From positions 1-64,000 of the forward strand of contig CAMJZI010000001.1 of NCBI GenBank assembly GCA_946410185.1: a DNA stretch of 64,000 bases, given 5' to 3'. Position 1 is the first letter of the stretch, and every line of letters starts with the position of its first letter. The stretch comes from an uncultured Porphyromonadaceae bacterium. GTDB taxonomy: Bacteria > Bacteroidota > Bacteroidia > Bacteroidales > Muribaculaceae. This document shows, piece after piece, positions 9,845-22,089 of the stretch. The notes beneath the pieces were generated by a model, which was not told where the DNA came from, searched no databases, and worked only from the letters and a program-made list of their open reading frames with translations. The position numbers and the translations under genes are program-made.

Positions 9845-9870
9845 CAAAATGCGTTTGCTTGCGCATTTTG
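9845..9870. promoter_or_regulatory. Perfect inverted repeat upstream of the susC-ompA fusion gene
   Basis: CAAAATGCG-TTTGCTTG-CGCATTTTG. Confidence 0.5.
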
Positions 9871-10123
9871 CTTTTATAATAATAAAGTGCAAAATTCTAT
9901 AATTTTTTTGAAATGGCAAAAAATTAGGACACTTTTTACAAATACAAACGTTAAAAATGATGAAAAATCGTACCAAATTCAAAAATACAGGGGCTCAAAT
10001 GCCCCTTTTTAGAGTTTTTGATAGCATTCCTTCAACATATTTTAGACTCTCAAATTTAAGTTTGCAAATTCTTGGAGATCGATAGTGGACATGTCATGAG
10101 AAGAGGTCAATCGATGGCAGGGC

Positions 10124-11263
10124 TCATTCGTCGGTCGATGGCACGTCGATGTCGATGACCGGGGCGGCCTCGAGCAGGCGGCGGTACAGGTCGGTCATCT
10201 TGTGATAGAAGGTGGGATAGTCCAGGTTGTCCTGGAAATCCTTCTGGGCCTGCGTTCCCATGCGGGAGCGGCCGGCTGTGTCGTTGATGAGCTGGTTGAT
10301 GGCAGTGAGCAGGGCTTGCTCATCGCCCGGCGGTACGAGCAGACCATTCACGCCGTCGTGCACATACTCGGGCTGTGCGCCGTTGTTGCTGCAGATGTGG
10401 GCCTTGCCTGCCATCATATACTCCAAGTTACTGATACCCAGCGCCTCGGGCTGAATCGACGGCAGCACGCCGAAGTCGGCTTGCCGCAGGTACTCCAGGA
10501 TGTTGTCCCTGAAACCGAGCAGGGTCACGTTATTGACCATGCCGGCAGCAACGATGAATCCCTTGATTTTTGCCTTGTATTTGGGCTGTCCCTCGCCGAT
10601 GATGGCCAGGTGATATTTTGTCTTGTCCACATGGGTCAGGGCACCCAGCAGGGCCTCTATGCCCTTTTCGGGAGTGAGCTTGCCGTGGTACATGATCAGG
10701 GCCTGATGGCTGTCAAGACCCAATTCACGCCTCAGATCGGGCACCGCAGTGCCTAACTGGCTGTCACACACGCTGTCACGAATGACCACCGCACGGTCGG
10801 CATACTGCTTCTTGGCCTTGCCCAGGAAGGCGTCTCGCGCCATCTGGGACGAGAAAACAAAACCGTCAATCGACTTGTATAACTTATTGTACATGTAGTT
10901 GTTCTTGGGCTTGTAAACACCGTGAACGCTCACTATCACGCGCGTATCGCGGTTCTCACTGATGCGACGGGCCATCACGGCCATGAAGGCATCCTTGAAA
11001 CTGTGCACATGGATGATATTTTTACCCTTGCGCAACAAGCGTGCAAACCTCACGGGCGAATCGATGTCGGTCACGCCCTTAAGCGGCAGGATGGAAATGG
11101 GAATTTCCAGGCGACGGTACTGCTTGAGCACGTTTGGATGCTTGCGGCATACCACCTCGGCATAGAAATCGGGGTCGTTGCGTAACCGCTCGACCAAGTC
11201 ATAAGTATATTGCTCGGCACCTGTCCAGTGCTTGTTAGAAACAATATGAAAAACGTTAATCAT
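10124..11263 (-). CDS. Glycosyltransferase family 4 (GT-B fold)
   Basis: MYHGKLTPEKGIEALL and GVLPSIQPEALGISNLEYMMAGK donor-binding motif. Confidence 0.88.
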   Translation of the reverse strand: MINVFHIVSNKHWTGAEQYTYDLVERLRNDPDFYAEVVCRKHPNVLKQYRRLEIPISILPLKGVTDIDSPVRFARLLRKGKNIIHVHSFKDAFMAVMARRISENRDTRVIVSVHGVYKPKNNYMYNKLYKSIDGFVFSSQMARDAFLGKAKKQYADRAVVIRDSVCDSQLGTAVPDLRRELGLDSHQALIMYHGKLTPEKGIEALLGALTHVDKTKYHLAIIGEGQPKYKAKIKGFIVAAGMVNNVTLLGFRDNILEYLRQADFGVLPSIQPEALGISNLEYMMAGKAHICSNNGAQPEYVHDGVNGLLVPPGDEQALLTAINQLINDTAGRSRMGTQAQKDFQDNLDYPTFYHKMTDLYRRLLEAAPVIDIDVPSTDE

Positions 11264-11459
11264 CTGAAAATTAGATTTTTGCGGTCACAATTTATCAATC
11301 GCACCGATATTTGTGCTACAAAGTTACACAATTATCCGCTACCATCCCCCACCCTTTCCAATTAATTTTTTTTGACATGATGCGACAACAGGCGCGGCAA
11401 TGCACTTGCCGCGCCCGTCATGATGATGGGGCTGGAGAGGTGACCTCTCCCCTACCCGA

Positions 11460-12425
11460 TTACTCCTTCTTGCCGTCGCTGCCAAACAGCTCCTTGATAC
11501 CGCCAATCGAGCCCAGCAGGTTGGTGGCCTCATAGGGCAGGTAAACCGTCTTGGTCTTGTCACCGCTGGCCACGGTGTCGAGCATCTGGATGTACTTCTG
11601 GGCCAGCAGGTAGTTGGCGGGGTTGGTGCTCTGCCCTACGGCCTGGGTAATCTTGTCGATGGCGATAGCCTCGGCCTCGGCCTTACGGATACGGGCCTGG
11701 GCCTCACCCTCGGCACGCAGGATCTCGGTCTGCTTGTCAGCCTCTGCCTGGTTGATGCGGGCTGTCTTCTGACCCTCGGACTGGAGGATGGCTGCCTGTT
11801 TCTGACCCTCGCTGGTCAAGATAGTAGCGCGCTTGTTGCGCTCGGCCTGCATCTGCTTCTCCATGGCCTGGAGCACGGTTTGAGGCGGCTGAATGTCCTG
11901 TAACTCAACGCGGTTGACCTTGATGCCCCACTTGTTGGTGGCATCGTCAAGCACGGCACGCAGCTTGCTGTTGATGGTGTCGCGCGAGGTCAGCGTCTGG
12001 TCCAGCTCGAGTTCGCCAATGATGTTACGCAGCGTGGTCTGGGTCAGTTTCTCGATAGCGTTGGGCAGGTTATTGATCTCATACACGGCCTTGAAGGGGT
12101 CCATAATCTGGAAGTAGAGCAGTGCATTGATCTGCGTCATGACGTTATCCTTGGTGATCACGTTCTGCTTGTCGAAGTCATAAACTTGTTCACGCAGGTC
12201 GATGACGGTGGTCGTGCGGTAGCGGCCATGCTCATAGGCGACGATACTCTTGGCCCTGTCGATGAACGGGATAATCAGGTTGATACCAGGTTTGAGTGTG
12301 GCATAATACTTACCCAGACGCTCGATGATCTTGGTCTCGCTCTGAGGGATGATCACTAATGCACTCTTAACGAGAATGAGTGCCAACACAATAATGACAA
12401 TGAGAAAAATGGATATTGGTGACAT
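11460..12425 (-). CDS. SPFH/Band 7 domain membrane protein (QmcA-like)
   Basis: IPQSETKIIERLGKYYATLKPGINLIIPFID, then an Ala/Glu-rich coiled coil; adjacent to NfeD. Confidence 0.92.
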   Translation of the reverse strand: MSPISIFLIVIIVLALILVKSALVIIPQSETKIIERLGKYYATLKPGINLIIPFIDRAKSIVAYEHGRYRTTTVIDLREQVYDFDKQNVITKDNVMTQINALLYFQIMDPFKAVYEINNLPNAIEKLTQTTLRNIIGELELDQTLTSRDTINSKLRAVLDDATNKWGIKVNRVELQDIQPPQTVLQAMEKQMQAERNKRATILTSEGQKQAAILQSEGQKTARINQAEADKQTEILRAEGEAQARIRKAEAEAIAIDKITQAVGQSTNPANYLLAQKYIQMLDTVASGDKTKTVYLPYEATNLLGSIGGIKELFGSDGKKE

Positions 12426-12486
12426 ATTGTTTGAGTTTTGAGTTAATAGTCATTAGTTGATTAGTCGTTGGCAGTGGGCGCCTCCC

Positions 12487-12966
12487 CTACTCCACGGCAT
12501 TATTATCGATGGGATTATTGATGGGCTCGACGGTGAGGATGATGCTGTCCATCTTCACGACACGCACACGCGCGCCCTGGCCAATCGCACTGCCATCGGC
12601 ACTGACGGCTTTCCAGTCGTCGCCGTCAATGGCCACACGGCCAAATCCGCCGGCCTCGATGGTCTCGCTCACGCGGCCCTGCTGGCCAATCATGGCCTCG
12701 GCATTGCTCAAGCGCTCGCGATGCGGTTTATGCAGTTTCTTGACAAGCGCGGGACGCACCAGCAGCAGACTCAAGGCCGAAACCACGGCAAAAATGATGA
12801 TCTGCCAGGTGAGCGACAATCCGCAACCGGCCAGCAGGGCGGCAACGGCGGCGCCGATAGCAAAGCACAGGATAAAGAAATCACCTGATGATAATTCCAA
12901 AATAAGGCACAAAATAGAAACGATGATCCATATGAGCCATAGGTTAGATGTGAAGTACTGTATCAT
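12487..12966 (-). CDS. NfeD family protein
   Basis: Multi-TM N terminus plus OB-fold-like IGQQGRVSETIEAGGFGRVAIDGDDWKA. Confidence 0.9.
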   Translation of the reverse strand: MIQYFTSNLWLIWIIVSILCLILELSSGDFFILCFAIGAAVAALLAGCGLSLTWQIIIFAVVSALSLLLVRPALVKKLHKPHRERLSNAEAMIGQQGRVSETIEAGGFGRVAIDGDDWKAVSADGSAIGQGARVRVVKMDSIILTVEPINNPIDNNAVE

Positions 12967-13347
12967 AATTTTACCAATATTTTATAGTGTTACTGTTATC
13001 GGCAAATTTTAACGCATCGAGGTCCTATCCACAAGACGTCCTCAAAGGTATTATTTTATTGGTAAACCTGCAAATTTTATGCCAATTTTTATCAAAAATT
13101 CTCCAATAATCGTCCAAGAGGCACCAAATTTTCAATTCTCAGCGGGTTAAAGTGGGGTTTAAGGCTGTTTTTCAGCACATTTGGCGTTTTTAGTCATGTC
13201 GTCAGAAAAATCATGGATCGGGTTCACAGCGCATCTTTTTACCTTGAGGAGGGCGCAATGCAAGCCCGCACCACGATTACAAGATGCCGATAAAGCATTT
13301 AGCTCAAAACTTGTCGCTTAATGCTTGTTTATAAAAAAATAATGTGT

Positions 13348-13355
13348 TATCTTTG
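13348..13355 (+). promoter_or_regulatory. Bacteroidales-type -7 box upstream of ybeY
   Basis: TATCTTTG with an upstream TTG about 20 bp before it. Confidence 0.5.
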
Positions 13356-13382
13356 TCTCCCGTTTTTCAAACCATTGTTGAA

Positions 13383-13826
13383 ATGACCGAAATCAATTAC
13401 ATGACCCAGGGGCAAGTCGAAATGCCACGGCTCAACGAGGATGCCGTTCGCGACTGGATTGTGGCCGTTGCCCAGCAACACGGGCAGCGGGTGGGATGCC
13501 TGACCTATGTCTTCTGTGACGATGAGTACATCCTCCAAACCAATCGGGAATTCCTGCGGCACGATTACTACACGGACATCATCACGTTTGATTACACCAA
13601 CTCGCGACACATTGCGGGCGACATGGTCATCTCGCTGGATACCGTTCGCAGCAATGCCGAGATGCTGGGTGCGGAATACAACACAGAGCTAATGCGTGTC
13701 ATCATTCACGGCGTGCTGCACTTGTGCGGCATCAACGACAAGGGCCCTGGAGAACGCGAGATCATGGAGCAACATGAGAACACCGCCCTTGCCATCCTCC
13801 CTGCCAACGTCTTCTGCAACGATTGA
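13383..13826 (+). CDS. ybeY: Endoribonuclease YbeY (rRNA maturation)
   Basis: HGVLHLCGINDKGPGE metal motif; TDIITFDY. Confidence 0.92.
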   Translation: MTEINYMTQGQVEMPRLNEDAVRDWIVAVAQQHGQRVGCLTYVFCDDEYILQTNREFLRHDYYTDIITFDYTNSRHIAGDMVISLDTVRSNAEMLGAEYNTELMRVIIHGVLHLCGINDKGPGEREIMEQHENTALAILPANVFCND

Positions 13827-13839
13827 TTTCCCCTAAAAG

Positions 13840-15717
13840 ATGAGAAACGACTATGATATCATAGTGGTGGGTGCCGGCCATGCCGGTTGTGAGGCAGCTA
13901 GCGCCGCCGCACGCCTGGGTTCACACACACTGCTCATCACTATCGACATGAACAAGATTGCACAAATGAGCTGCAATCCTGCCGTGGGAGGCATCGCCAA
14001 GGGCCAAATCGTGCGCGAAATCGATGCCCTTGGTGGTCAAATGGGCATCGTCACCGACCGCAGCAGCATCCAGTTCCGCATGCTCAACCGCAGCAAGGGG
14101 CCCGCCATGTGGAGCCCCCGTTCACAAAGCGACCGCCAACAGTTTATCCTGCAATGGAGACAGATTCTTGAAAACACGCCCAACCTGCACATATGGCAGG
14201 ATTCTGTCGATGAATTCATCATCGAGGGTGGGGTAGTGAAGGGAGTAAAGACCGCACTGGGCATGACTTTCAAGGCCCAGGCAGTGGTACTCACCGCCGG
14301 CACATTCCTGAACGGACTGATGCATGTGGGCAAGGTGCAGACCCCTGGCGGTCGCGTCGCCGAGCCTCCCGCAAGGGGCATTACAGAGCAGCTGGCATCG
14401 CTGGGACTGGTCACGGGCAGAATGAAGACTGGCACGCCTCCACGTCTTGACGAGCGAACCATCGATTTCTCACAGTGCATCCGCCAGGACGGCGAGCAGG
14501 ATTTCCACCATTTTTCCTATCTGCCTGGCATCAGTTCAACGCTGCCTCAGCGCCCTTGCTGGATTGTACATACCAACGAACAAGTGCACGAAGTGCTGCG
14601 ACAAGGTCTGCCCCAGTCACCGCTCTATAACGGCCAAATCACCAGCATCGGCCCCCGTTACTGCCCCAGTATCGAGACTAAAATCGTGACCTTTGCCGAC
14701 AAGACATCCCATCAACTGTTCATCGAGCCCGAGGGCGCCACGACCCACGAGATGTACCTGAACGGCTTCTCCTCGTCACTGCCCTGGGACATTCAGATCG
14801 AGGCCCTGCGCCACATTCCCGCTCTGCGGGATGTGCATGCTTTCCGCCCTGGTTATGCCATCGAGTATGACTACTTTGATCCCACACAGCTCTATCACAC
14901 CCTCGAGTCCAAGCTTGTAAAGAACCTCTTCCTGGCAGGACAAGTCAACGGCACGACCGGATATGAAGAGGCGGCAGGGCAGGGGCTCATTGCCGGCATC
15001 AATGCCCATCAAAACATCACTGGCGGCAAGCCGTTCACCCTGGCCCGCAACGAGGCCTACATCGGAGTCCTTATCGATGACCTGGTAACCTGTGGCGTGG
15101 ACGAACCTTACCGCATGTTCACCTCGCGAGCCGAGCACCGCATCCTGTTACGACAGGACGATGCCGACATGCGACTCACCGCAAAGGGCTACGAACTGGG
15201 ACTCGCGACACGCGAGCGCTATGACCTGATGCGCACCAAGCGCGACCAGATGGAATCGCTGACGGCCTTTTGCCGCGACTATACGGTCAAGACCGCCATA
15301 ATCAACCCCGTGCTCGAAGCCAACGGCATGCAGCCGCTGACACAAGGGCAACGACTGCACGACCTGCTGCTGCGTCCCCAACTGAACATGGCCATGCTCG
15401 CCGACGCACTGCCCGAGTTCATGCAAAGGGTAGGGGAGATCGGGGCCGAACGCCGCGACGAGATCATCGAGGCCACCGAAATCGCCATCAAGTACCGAGG
15501 CTACATTGAGCGCGAGACGCTCATCGCCGACCGCGTGGCACGCCTCGACAATGTGACCCTCAAGGGCAAATTCGACTACTCACAGATACACCAGATTTCC
15601 ACCGAAGCCCGCCAGAAACTCCAGACCATCGACCCCGAGACCATCGGACAGGCTTCACGCATCCCCGGTGTATCTCCCAGCGATATCAACATCCTGCTCG
15701 TTTTATTGGGCAGATGA
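13840..15717 (+). CDS. mnmG: tRNA uridine-5-carboxymethylaminomethyl modification enzyme MnmG (GidA)
   Basis: VVGAGHAGCEAASAAARLG, full-length 625 aa GidA-type protein. Confidence 0.97.
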   Translation: MRNDYDIIVVGAGHAGCEAASAAARLGSHTLLITIDMNKIAQMSCNPAVGGIAKGQIVREIDALGGQMGIVTDRSSIQFRMLNRSKGPAMWSPRSQSDRQQFILQWRQILENTPNLHIWQDSVDEFIIEGGVVKGVKTALGMTFKAQAVVLTAGTFLNGLMHVGKVQTPGGRVAEPPARGITEQLASLGLVTGRMKTGTPPRLDERTIDFSQCIRQDGEQDFHHFSYLPGISSTLPQRPCWIVHTNEQVHEVLRQGLPQSPLYNGQITSIGPRYCPSIETKIVTFADKTSHQLFIEPEGATTHEMYLNGFSSSLPWDIQIEALRHIPALRDVHAFRPGYAIEYDYFDPTQLYHTLESKLVKNLFLAGQVNGTTGYEEAAGQGLIAGINAHQNITGGKPFTLARNEAYIGVLIDDLVTCGVDEPYRMFTSRAEHRILLRQDDADMRLTAKGYELGLATRERYDLMRTKRDQMESLTAFCRDYTVKTAIINPVLEANGMQPLTQGQRLHDLLLRPQLNMAMLADALPEFMQRVGEIGAERRDEIIEATEIAIKYRGYIERETLIADRVARLDNVTLKGKFDYSQIHQISTEARQKLQTIDPETIGQASRIPGVSPSDINILLVLLGR

Positions 15718-15718
15718 T

Positions 15719-15734
15719 TGTTCCACGTGAAACA
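15719..15734. promoter_or_regulatory. Candidate chromosomal parS site 1
   Basis: TGTTCCACGTGAAACA, exact match to TGTTNCACGTGAAACA, immediately after the mnmG stop. Confidence 0.85.
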
Positions 15735-15760
15735 TTTTCAACTTAATATACTGATTCACA

Positions 15761-16294
15761 ATGACTAAGAAAGATTTAGAGAAAGTAAAAAGTGTGGTTC
15801 GCAACGTGCCTGACTTCCCTGTTCCGGGCATCCAGTTCAAGGACCTGACCACCGCGTTCAAGGATCCTGAAGCCTTGCAGATCATGACCCGCGCCATGAC
15901 CGACTTGTATCGCGACAAGGGCGTGACCCGAGTCGTGGGTATTGAGGCACGCGGCTTCATTGGCGGAGCCATCCTCGCCACCCAGCTGAATGCCGGTTTC
16001 GTGCCCCTGCGCAAGCCTGGCAAACTGCCCGCCGAGGTCATCCAGAAATCCTATACCAAGGAGTATGGCACCGACACCATCGAGATCCACAAGGATGCCA
16101 TCACGCCCGACGACGTGGTTGTCATCCACGACGACCTCCTCGCCACTGGCGGCACAATGCTGGCTGCCTATGAGCTTGTCAAGTCGATGAACCCCAAGAA
16201 GATTTACATCAACTTCATCTGCGACCTGGCCGACCTGCACGGACGCGAAGTCTTCCCGTCCGACGTGGAAATCACCTCGTTGTTCACCTTCTAG
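15761..16294 (+). CDS. apt: Adenine phosphoribosyltransferase
   Basis: VVIHDDLLATGGTMLA PRPP-binding motif; VVGIEARGFIGG. Confidence 0.95.
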   Translation: MTKKDLEKVKSVVRNVPDFPVPGIQFKDLTTAFKDPEALQIMTRAMTDLYRDKGVTRVVGIEARGFIGGAILATQLNAGFVPLRKPGKLPAEVIQKSYTKEYGTDTIEIHKDAITPDDVVVIHDDLLATGGTMLAAYELVKSMNPKKIYINFICDLADLHGREVFPSDVEITSLFTF

Positions 16295-16336
16295 GCCTCA
16301 TCACCCAGGATCGATTGTCCACTAGCTATCTGCTGC

Positions 16337-18148
<1,812 letters not shown>

Positions 18149-18191
18149 CGCTTTTATAAGCCAAAATGCACTGGTAATAAAATAAAGTCAT

Positions 18192-18199
18192 TATATTTG
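18192..18199 (+). promoter_or_regulatory. -7 box upstream of nadK
   Basis: TATATTTG ending 5 nt before the ATG. Confidence 0.5.
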
Positions 18200-18204
18200 C
18201 CAAC

Positions 18205-19074
18205 ATGAAACGACTGGTCATATTTGGAAACAGTTATCAGCAAGACGGCACCGCCAGGGTGCATGCCCTGTTGACGTATCTGTGCGAACGGGGACTCGAG
18301 ATTGCCATCGAGAAGGAGTATCAGCGATATCTTGACAATGACAACGGCACGGCCAGTAGCTACCGCTCATTTGACACCAGCGAGGTTCCCGATGCCGACT
18401 TGGCACTGTCGCTGGGCGGCGACGGAACGTTCCTGACCACAGTAATGTGGGTCTCGAGCCAGGGAATGCCTATTCTTGGCATTAATTCAGGCCATCTGGG
18501 TTACCTTACCGCCGGCAGTCTGGACGAGGCCAGGAGCATCATTGACGACGTGCTGGAGGGCAATTACCGCATCGAGGAACGCACCATGCTGCAGGTATCC
18601 TGCGACACCGTCGAGATTCCGCACCCATGGGCACTCAACGAGGTGGCCATACTACGGCACGACACCTCGTCGATGCTCGACATGGAAACCTGGCTGCGCA
18701 GCCACCAGCTGACCACCTACCGCGGCGACGGACTCATCGTGAGCACGCCCACGGGCTCCACTGCCTATAACATGAGCGTGGGAGGCCCCATCCTGGAACC
18801 TACCACCTCGTGCATGGTGCTGTCGCCCATCTCGCCGCACTCCCTGACGATGCGCCCGCTTGTCGTGCGCGACGATAGCGTGATTGTCGTGCGCACCCAT
18901 TCTCGAGCGTCCAGCTACGAGGTGAGTATCGACGGTGAGGTCACACTGTGTCCCACAGGCTCGAGCCTGACCATAGGACGCGCACCCTATTGCGCCCGCG
19001 TGGTGCAACGCCAAAGCAATAATTTTGCCAGCACCCTGCGGCAGAAACTCCTGTGGGGAACCGATCAGCGCTAA
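18205..19074 (+). CDS. nadK: NAD kinase
   Basis: LGGDGTFLTTV and TPTGSTAYNMSVGGPI motifs. Confidence 0.95.
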   Translation: MKRLVIFGNSYQQDGTARVHALLTYLCERGLEIAIEKEYQRYLDNDNGTASSYRSFDTSEVPDADLALSLGGDGTFLTTVMWVSSQGMPILGINSGHLGYLTAGSLDEARSIIDDVLEGNYRIEERTMLQVSCDTVEIPHPWALNEVAILRHDTSSMLDMETWLRSHQLTTYRGDGLIVSTPTGSTAYNMSVGGPILEPTTSCMVLSPISPHSLTMRPLVVRDDSVIVVRTHSRASSYEVSIDGEVTLCPTGSSLTIGRAPYCARVVQRQSNNFASTLRQKLLWGTDQR

Positions 19075-19108
19075 AACAGGAGAACGCATCACACGCTTAT
19101 CTACCACA

Positions 19109-19158
19109 CCAACAAAAAAAAATGCGGCGGATCATTTCCGTCGCATTCTTTTTGTTGG
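19109..19158. terminator. Bidirectional terminator between nadK and a glycosyltransferase
   Basis: AATGCGGCGGA-tcatt-TCCGTCGCATT flanked by CCAACAAAAA / TTTTTGTTGG. Confidence 0.85.
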
Positions 19159-19172
19159 ATAAACTGTCCGCA

Positions 19173-20315
19173 TTACTCCTGGAAGAGGCGGCGGTGCATC
19201 AGCACCGAGCGATAGATGTGAATCATGTGGTCGGCAAGAACCTTTCCCGTGAAGCGTTCGGTGTTGTCGCGGGCAGCTTTGAGCATCGCTGCCTTCTTGT
19301 TCTCGTCTTCGAGCACATCACTCAGCAAGTCGGCACCATCATGGAAATCAGAGTAATAGATCGCACCTTCACCGCCAATTTCACGCGCCTTGGCCGAGTC
19401 CTTGCAGATGACAAGGGCACCACTGCGCTGGGCATTGATCAACTTGTAGAGGTCACGGGTGCGGTCGGTGTTGGGAATGATGACAGCCTGAGCCATCTTG
19501 GCCACTGCCGTGAGGTCGGCATGGTGCACCTTGTCCACCTGTTTAAAGCGGTGGAAGATGTGCAAATCGTGGGCCTGTTCCTTGATCACGTGGTCAAAGT
19601 AGTCGGTGCGGTAACCCAGCATCACCACCGAGATCTTGCGGTTGCGCAGCTCATGTATCAGCTTCATGGCCTCGATAAGGTTGTCATCCTTGTCCAGACG
19701 GCCCTTATAGAGCACAAAACGCTCGGGCAGGTGATACTTTTCACGCAGGATGTCGAACATGCTCTCGGGCACCGACTCGTCACAGCCCTCATAGAAGCAG
19801 GGGTGTACCACCTCCACGTCATCAGGATTCACATGATAGTGGTCAATGATGAGCTGGCGATCTTCCTCGGTCAGCGCGATGACACGCTTGGCAATACGGC
19901 ACGACTTGCGCGCTTTGCGCTGCATGAGCATGCGCTCAATCCATCCGTGCGCACTCTTGTACAAGGGATCGGTCATCGTGAAAACCGTGGGGAAGTTACT
20001 GCCGTTAAAACCTGATGCGATGCCGTCATCGATACCATGGAAGGTATTCACTCCATGACCCTTGGCCGACTTGACGATACCATTCTTGGTGTACCAGCGG
20101 CTCTTGATGTGCACGTGGTTGCGCGGAAACTTCACACGCACGCTATCGTCGTTAAACAGCGCGGTAAGGCGCTTGTTGGATTTGTTCTCAGGAGAGTACA
20201 GGATATAATAGTTGTCAGGATAGTTTGTAGCCAACGCTTTGATAAGGATGCGCCCATAGTAAGACGTATCATTATTCTCCATGATGATTCTGCGACCACC
20301 GTAACCTACTACCAT
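19173..20315 (-). CDS. Glycosyltransferase family 1/4
   Basis: VVGYGGRRIIMENNDTSYYGRILIKAL, FVLYKGRLDKDDNLIEAM; start chosen at MVVGYGG instead of 20396. Confidence 0.8.
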   Translation of the reverse strand: MVVGYGGRRIIMENNDTSYYGRILIKALATNYPDNYYILYSPENKSNKRLTALFNDDSVRVKFPRNHVHIKSRWYTKNGIVKSAKGHGVNTFHGIDDGIASGFNGSNFPTVFTMTDPLYKSAHGWIERMLMQRKARKSCRIAKRVIALTEEDRQLIIDHYHVNPDDVEVVHPCFYEGCDESVPESMFDILREKYHLPERFVLYKGRLDKDDNLIEAMKLIHELRNRKISVVMLGYRTDYFDHVIKEQAHDLHIFHRFKQVDKVHHADLTAVAKMAQAVIIPNTDRTRDLYKLINAQRSGALVICKDSAKAREIGGEGAIYYSDFHDGADLLSDVLEDENKKAAMLKAARDNTERFTGKVLADHMIHIYRSVLMHRRLFQE

Positions 20316-20474
20316 ATTATTTTGTCGTTTTTTTTGATTAATGTTCAGATTAACTATGCGAGCGGTTGGCTGGTGCCAATCATTCACAATCGGCAAAATT
20401 ACTATGTTTTTTTCATTTTATGCTTTTTTTTGACCGCATTTTTATAGAAATAAGTAACTTTGCTGCAAAATATT

Positions 20475-21098
20475 ATGATTATGAGACGATTCACCTCCAT
20501 CTTATGCATGATTCTTGTGCTGCTGGCTAGCACTTCATGCAAGACATCAACATCGGCGGCTGCCAGTGACAGGGGCCTCCACCCCGATGAAGTTTTCACC
20601 GTGACCGACGATGACATTGCCAACGAAACCTGGCGCATCAACTCCACCATCAAGGGTGAGTGGAATTATAACGGCCCCAGCGTTGACGTCAGCGGCAAGA
20701 ACCTGCTGGCGGGCATCGGTAAACCCATTACCAAGAGCAAGTTCAAGAAAAAACTGAAAAATGCCTTTAAAAAGATTGGCCTGGACAAGATGCGCCCGCA
20801 ATTCACCTTCAACCAGGATGGCACCTGCGCCATCAAGCTGCTGGGCAAGAGCCTGAAGGGAACCTACAACTACAATCCCGACCAGGACAAGATTCAAATC
20901 AAGTGGCACGGCATGCCAGTTAGCGCGCGGCTCAAGCGCGACGGCAATAAGAAACTGCACATCACCTTTGATGCCGACAGGTTCCTCTCCTTGCTCACCC
21001 TGGCGGGGAACTTCAGCGACAACTCGGCTATCAAGACACTGTCAAAGCTCATGGAGAACTACGAGGACGTGATGGTGGGCTTTGAGCTCAAGAAATGA
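20475..21098 (+). CDS. DUF4923-like lipoprotein
   Basis: Lipobox LLASTSC; DETWRINSTIKGEWNYNGPSV...; TAACTTTG box upstream. Confidence 0.75.
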   Translation: MIMRRFTSILCMILVLLASTSCKTSTSAAASDRGLHPDEVFTVTDDDIANETWRINSTIKGEWNYNGPSVDVSGKNLLAGIGKPITKSKFKKKLKNAFKKIGLDKMRPQFTFNQDGTCAIKLLGKSLKGTYNYNPDQDKIQIKWHGMPVSARLKRDGNKKLHITFDADRFLSLLTLAGNFSDNSAIKTLSKLMENYEDVMVGFELKK

Positions 21099-21130
21099 GC
21101 CACAAGAGCCAGTGATTACATGAAAACAAT

Positions 21131-21167
21131 CAGGAGGGACCCTCGGCATTGGTGAGGATCCCTCCTG
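21131..21167. terminator. Bidirectional terminator
   Basis: CAGGAGGGA / TCCCTCCTG plus inner CCTC / GAGG, between convergent genes. Confidence 0.8.
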
Positions 21168-21202
21168 GCTTGTCATGTCATTACCTTGACTAACGCACTC
21201 GG

Positions 21203-21820
21203 TTAGCGGCGCGGAGGCCTGTTCATCTGCTGCTTGCCCTGGTTGATGGCCTGCCTCTTGGTCATCGTGCCACTGGTGCGGTTACCTGGCTGGCTCTTGC
21301 TGCCGCTGCCCATGCCAGGCTGGCTAGCGCCCATGCCGGGCTTGGGCTGTGACTTGCTGGCAGGAGCGCCAAAGGTGCGCCCATTGTAAGCACTGTGGTC
21401 AAAGTAGCGATTTGAACCCTTATACACCTGGTAGCCCGGAGGGGCCGGACGGAAATAGCGGTCCTTGGTGTAACGGTTATAGATTGTGAACACAAATTTC
21501 TTGTTCTCCCACGACACGGGGCGATAGAAATATTCAAGCGTGACATACATCTGGTACTGTGCAGGCGAGAGCACATACTTCAACTCGTTGTTACGACGGG
21601 CCCAGAAGGTGCCGAAGAGATCATCATACACATCAAGACACATGATGTAATCCATGTTGATTTCATACACGGCATTATACTGGTCATCGCTCAATCCAAG
21701 TTCATAGGCCATCTTGTCGGTCAGGAAAAAGGCCTGATCGCGGGCCGACTTGTAACTCATCGCATTGGCGGCTGAACCAAGGGTCAGCACTGCCACCATT
21801 GTTAAGATAAAGCGTTTCAT
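21203..21820 (-). CDS. Secreted hypothetical protein with a Gly/Ser/Gln-rich basic C-terminal tail
   Basis: Signal peptide MKRFILTMVAVLTLGSAANA; KMAYELGLSDDQYNAVYEIN. Confidence 0.65.
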   Translation of the reverse strand: MKRFILTMVAVLTLGSAANAMSYKSARDQAFFLTDKMAYELGLSDDQYNAVYEINMDYIMCLDVYDDLFGTFWARRNNELKYVLSPAQYQMYVTLEYFYRPVSWENKKFVFTIYNRYTKDRYFRPAPPGYQVYKGSNRYFDHSAYNGRTFGAPASKSQPKPGMGASQPGMGSGSKSQPGNRTSGTMTKRQAINQGKQQMNRPPRR

Positions 21821-22089
21821 AGTGCGTATGTTTTTAGTAGTTGATAAATGTTTGTTGCCTCAAAGTTAGCCATAATGAACATTTATTGCAACTATTTTAG
21901 ACAAATATTCATAAACAATCGACTAACCACCCTTCAAAGTGCATATTCCATGCCATCAAGCCACCATTTTGATCAATCACCTGCATTGCATCGCAGTAAG
22001 GATAAATTCTATCGACCAAAGACCCGAAATGACCGGTTTTTTCAGCCGCTAGTTTATTTATTTCGTGCATTATTTGTATTTTTGCGCCC

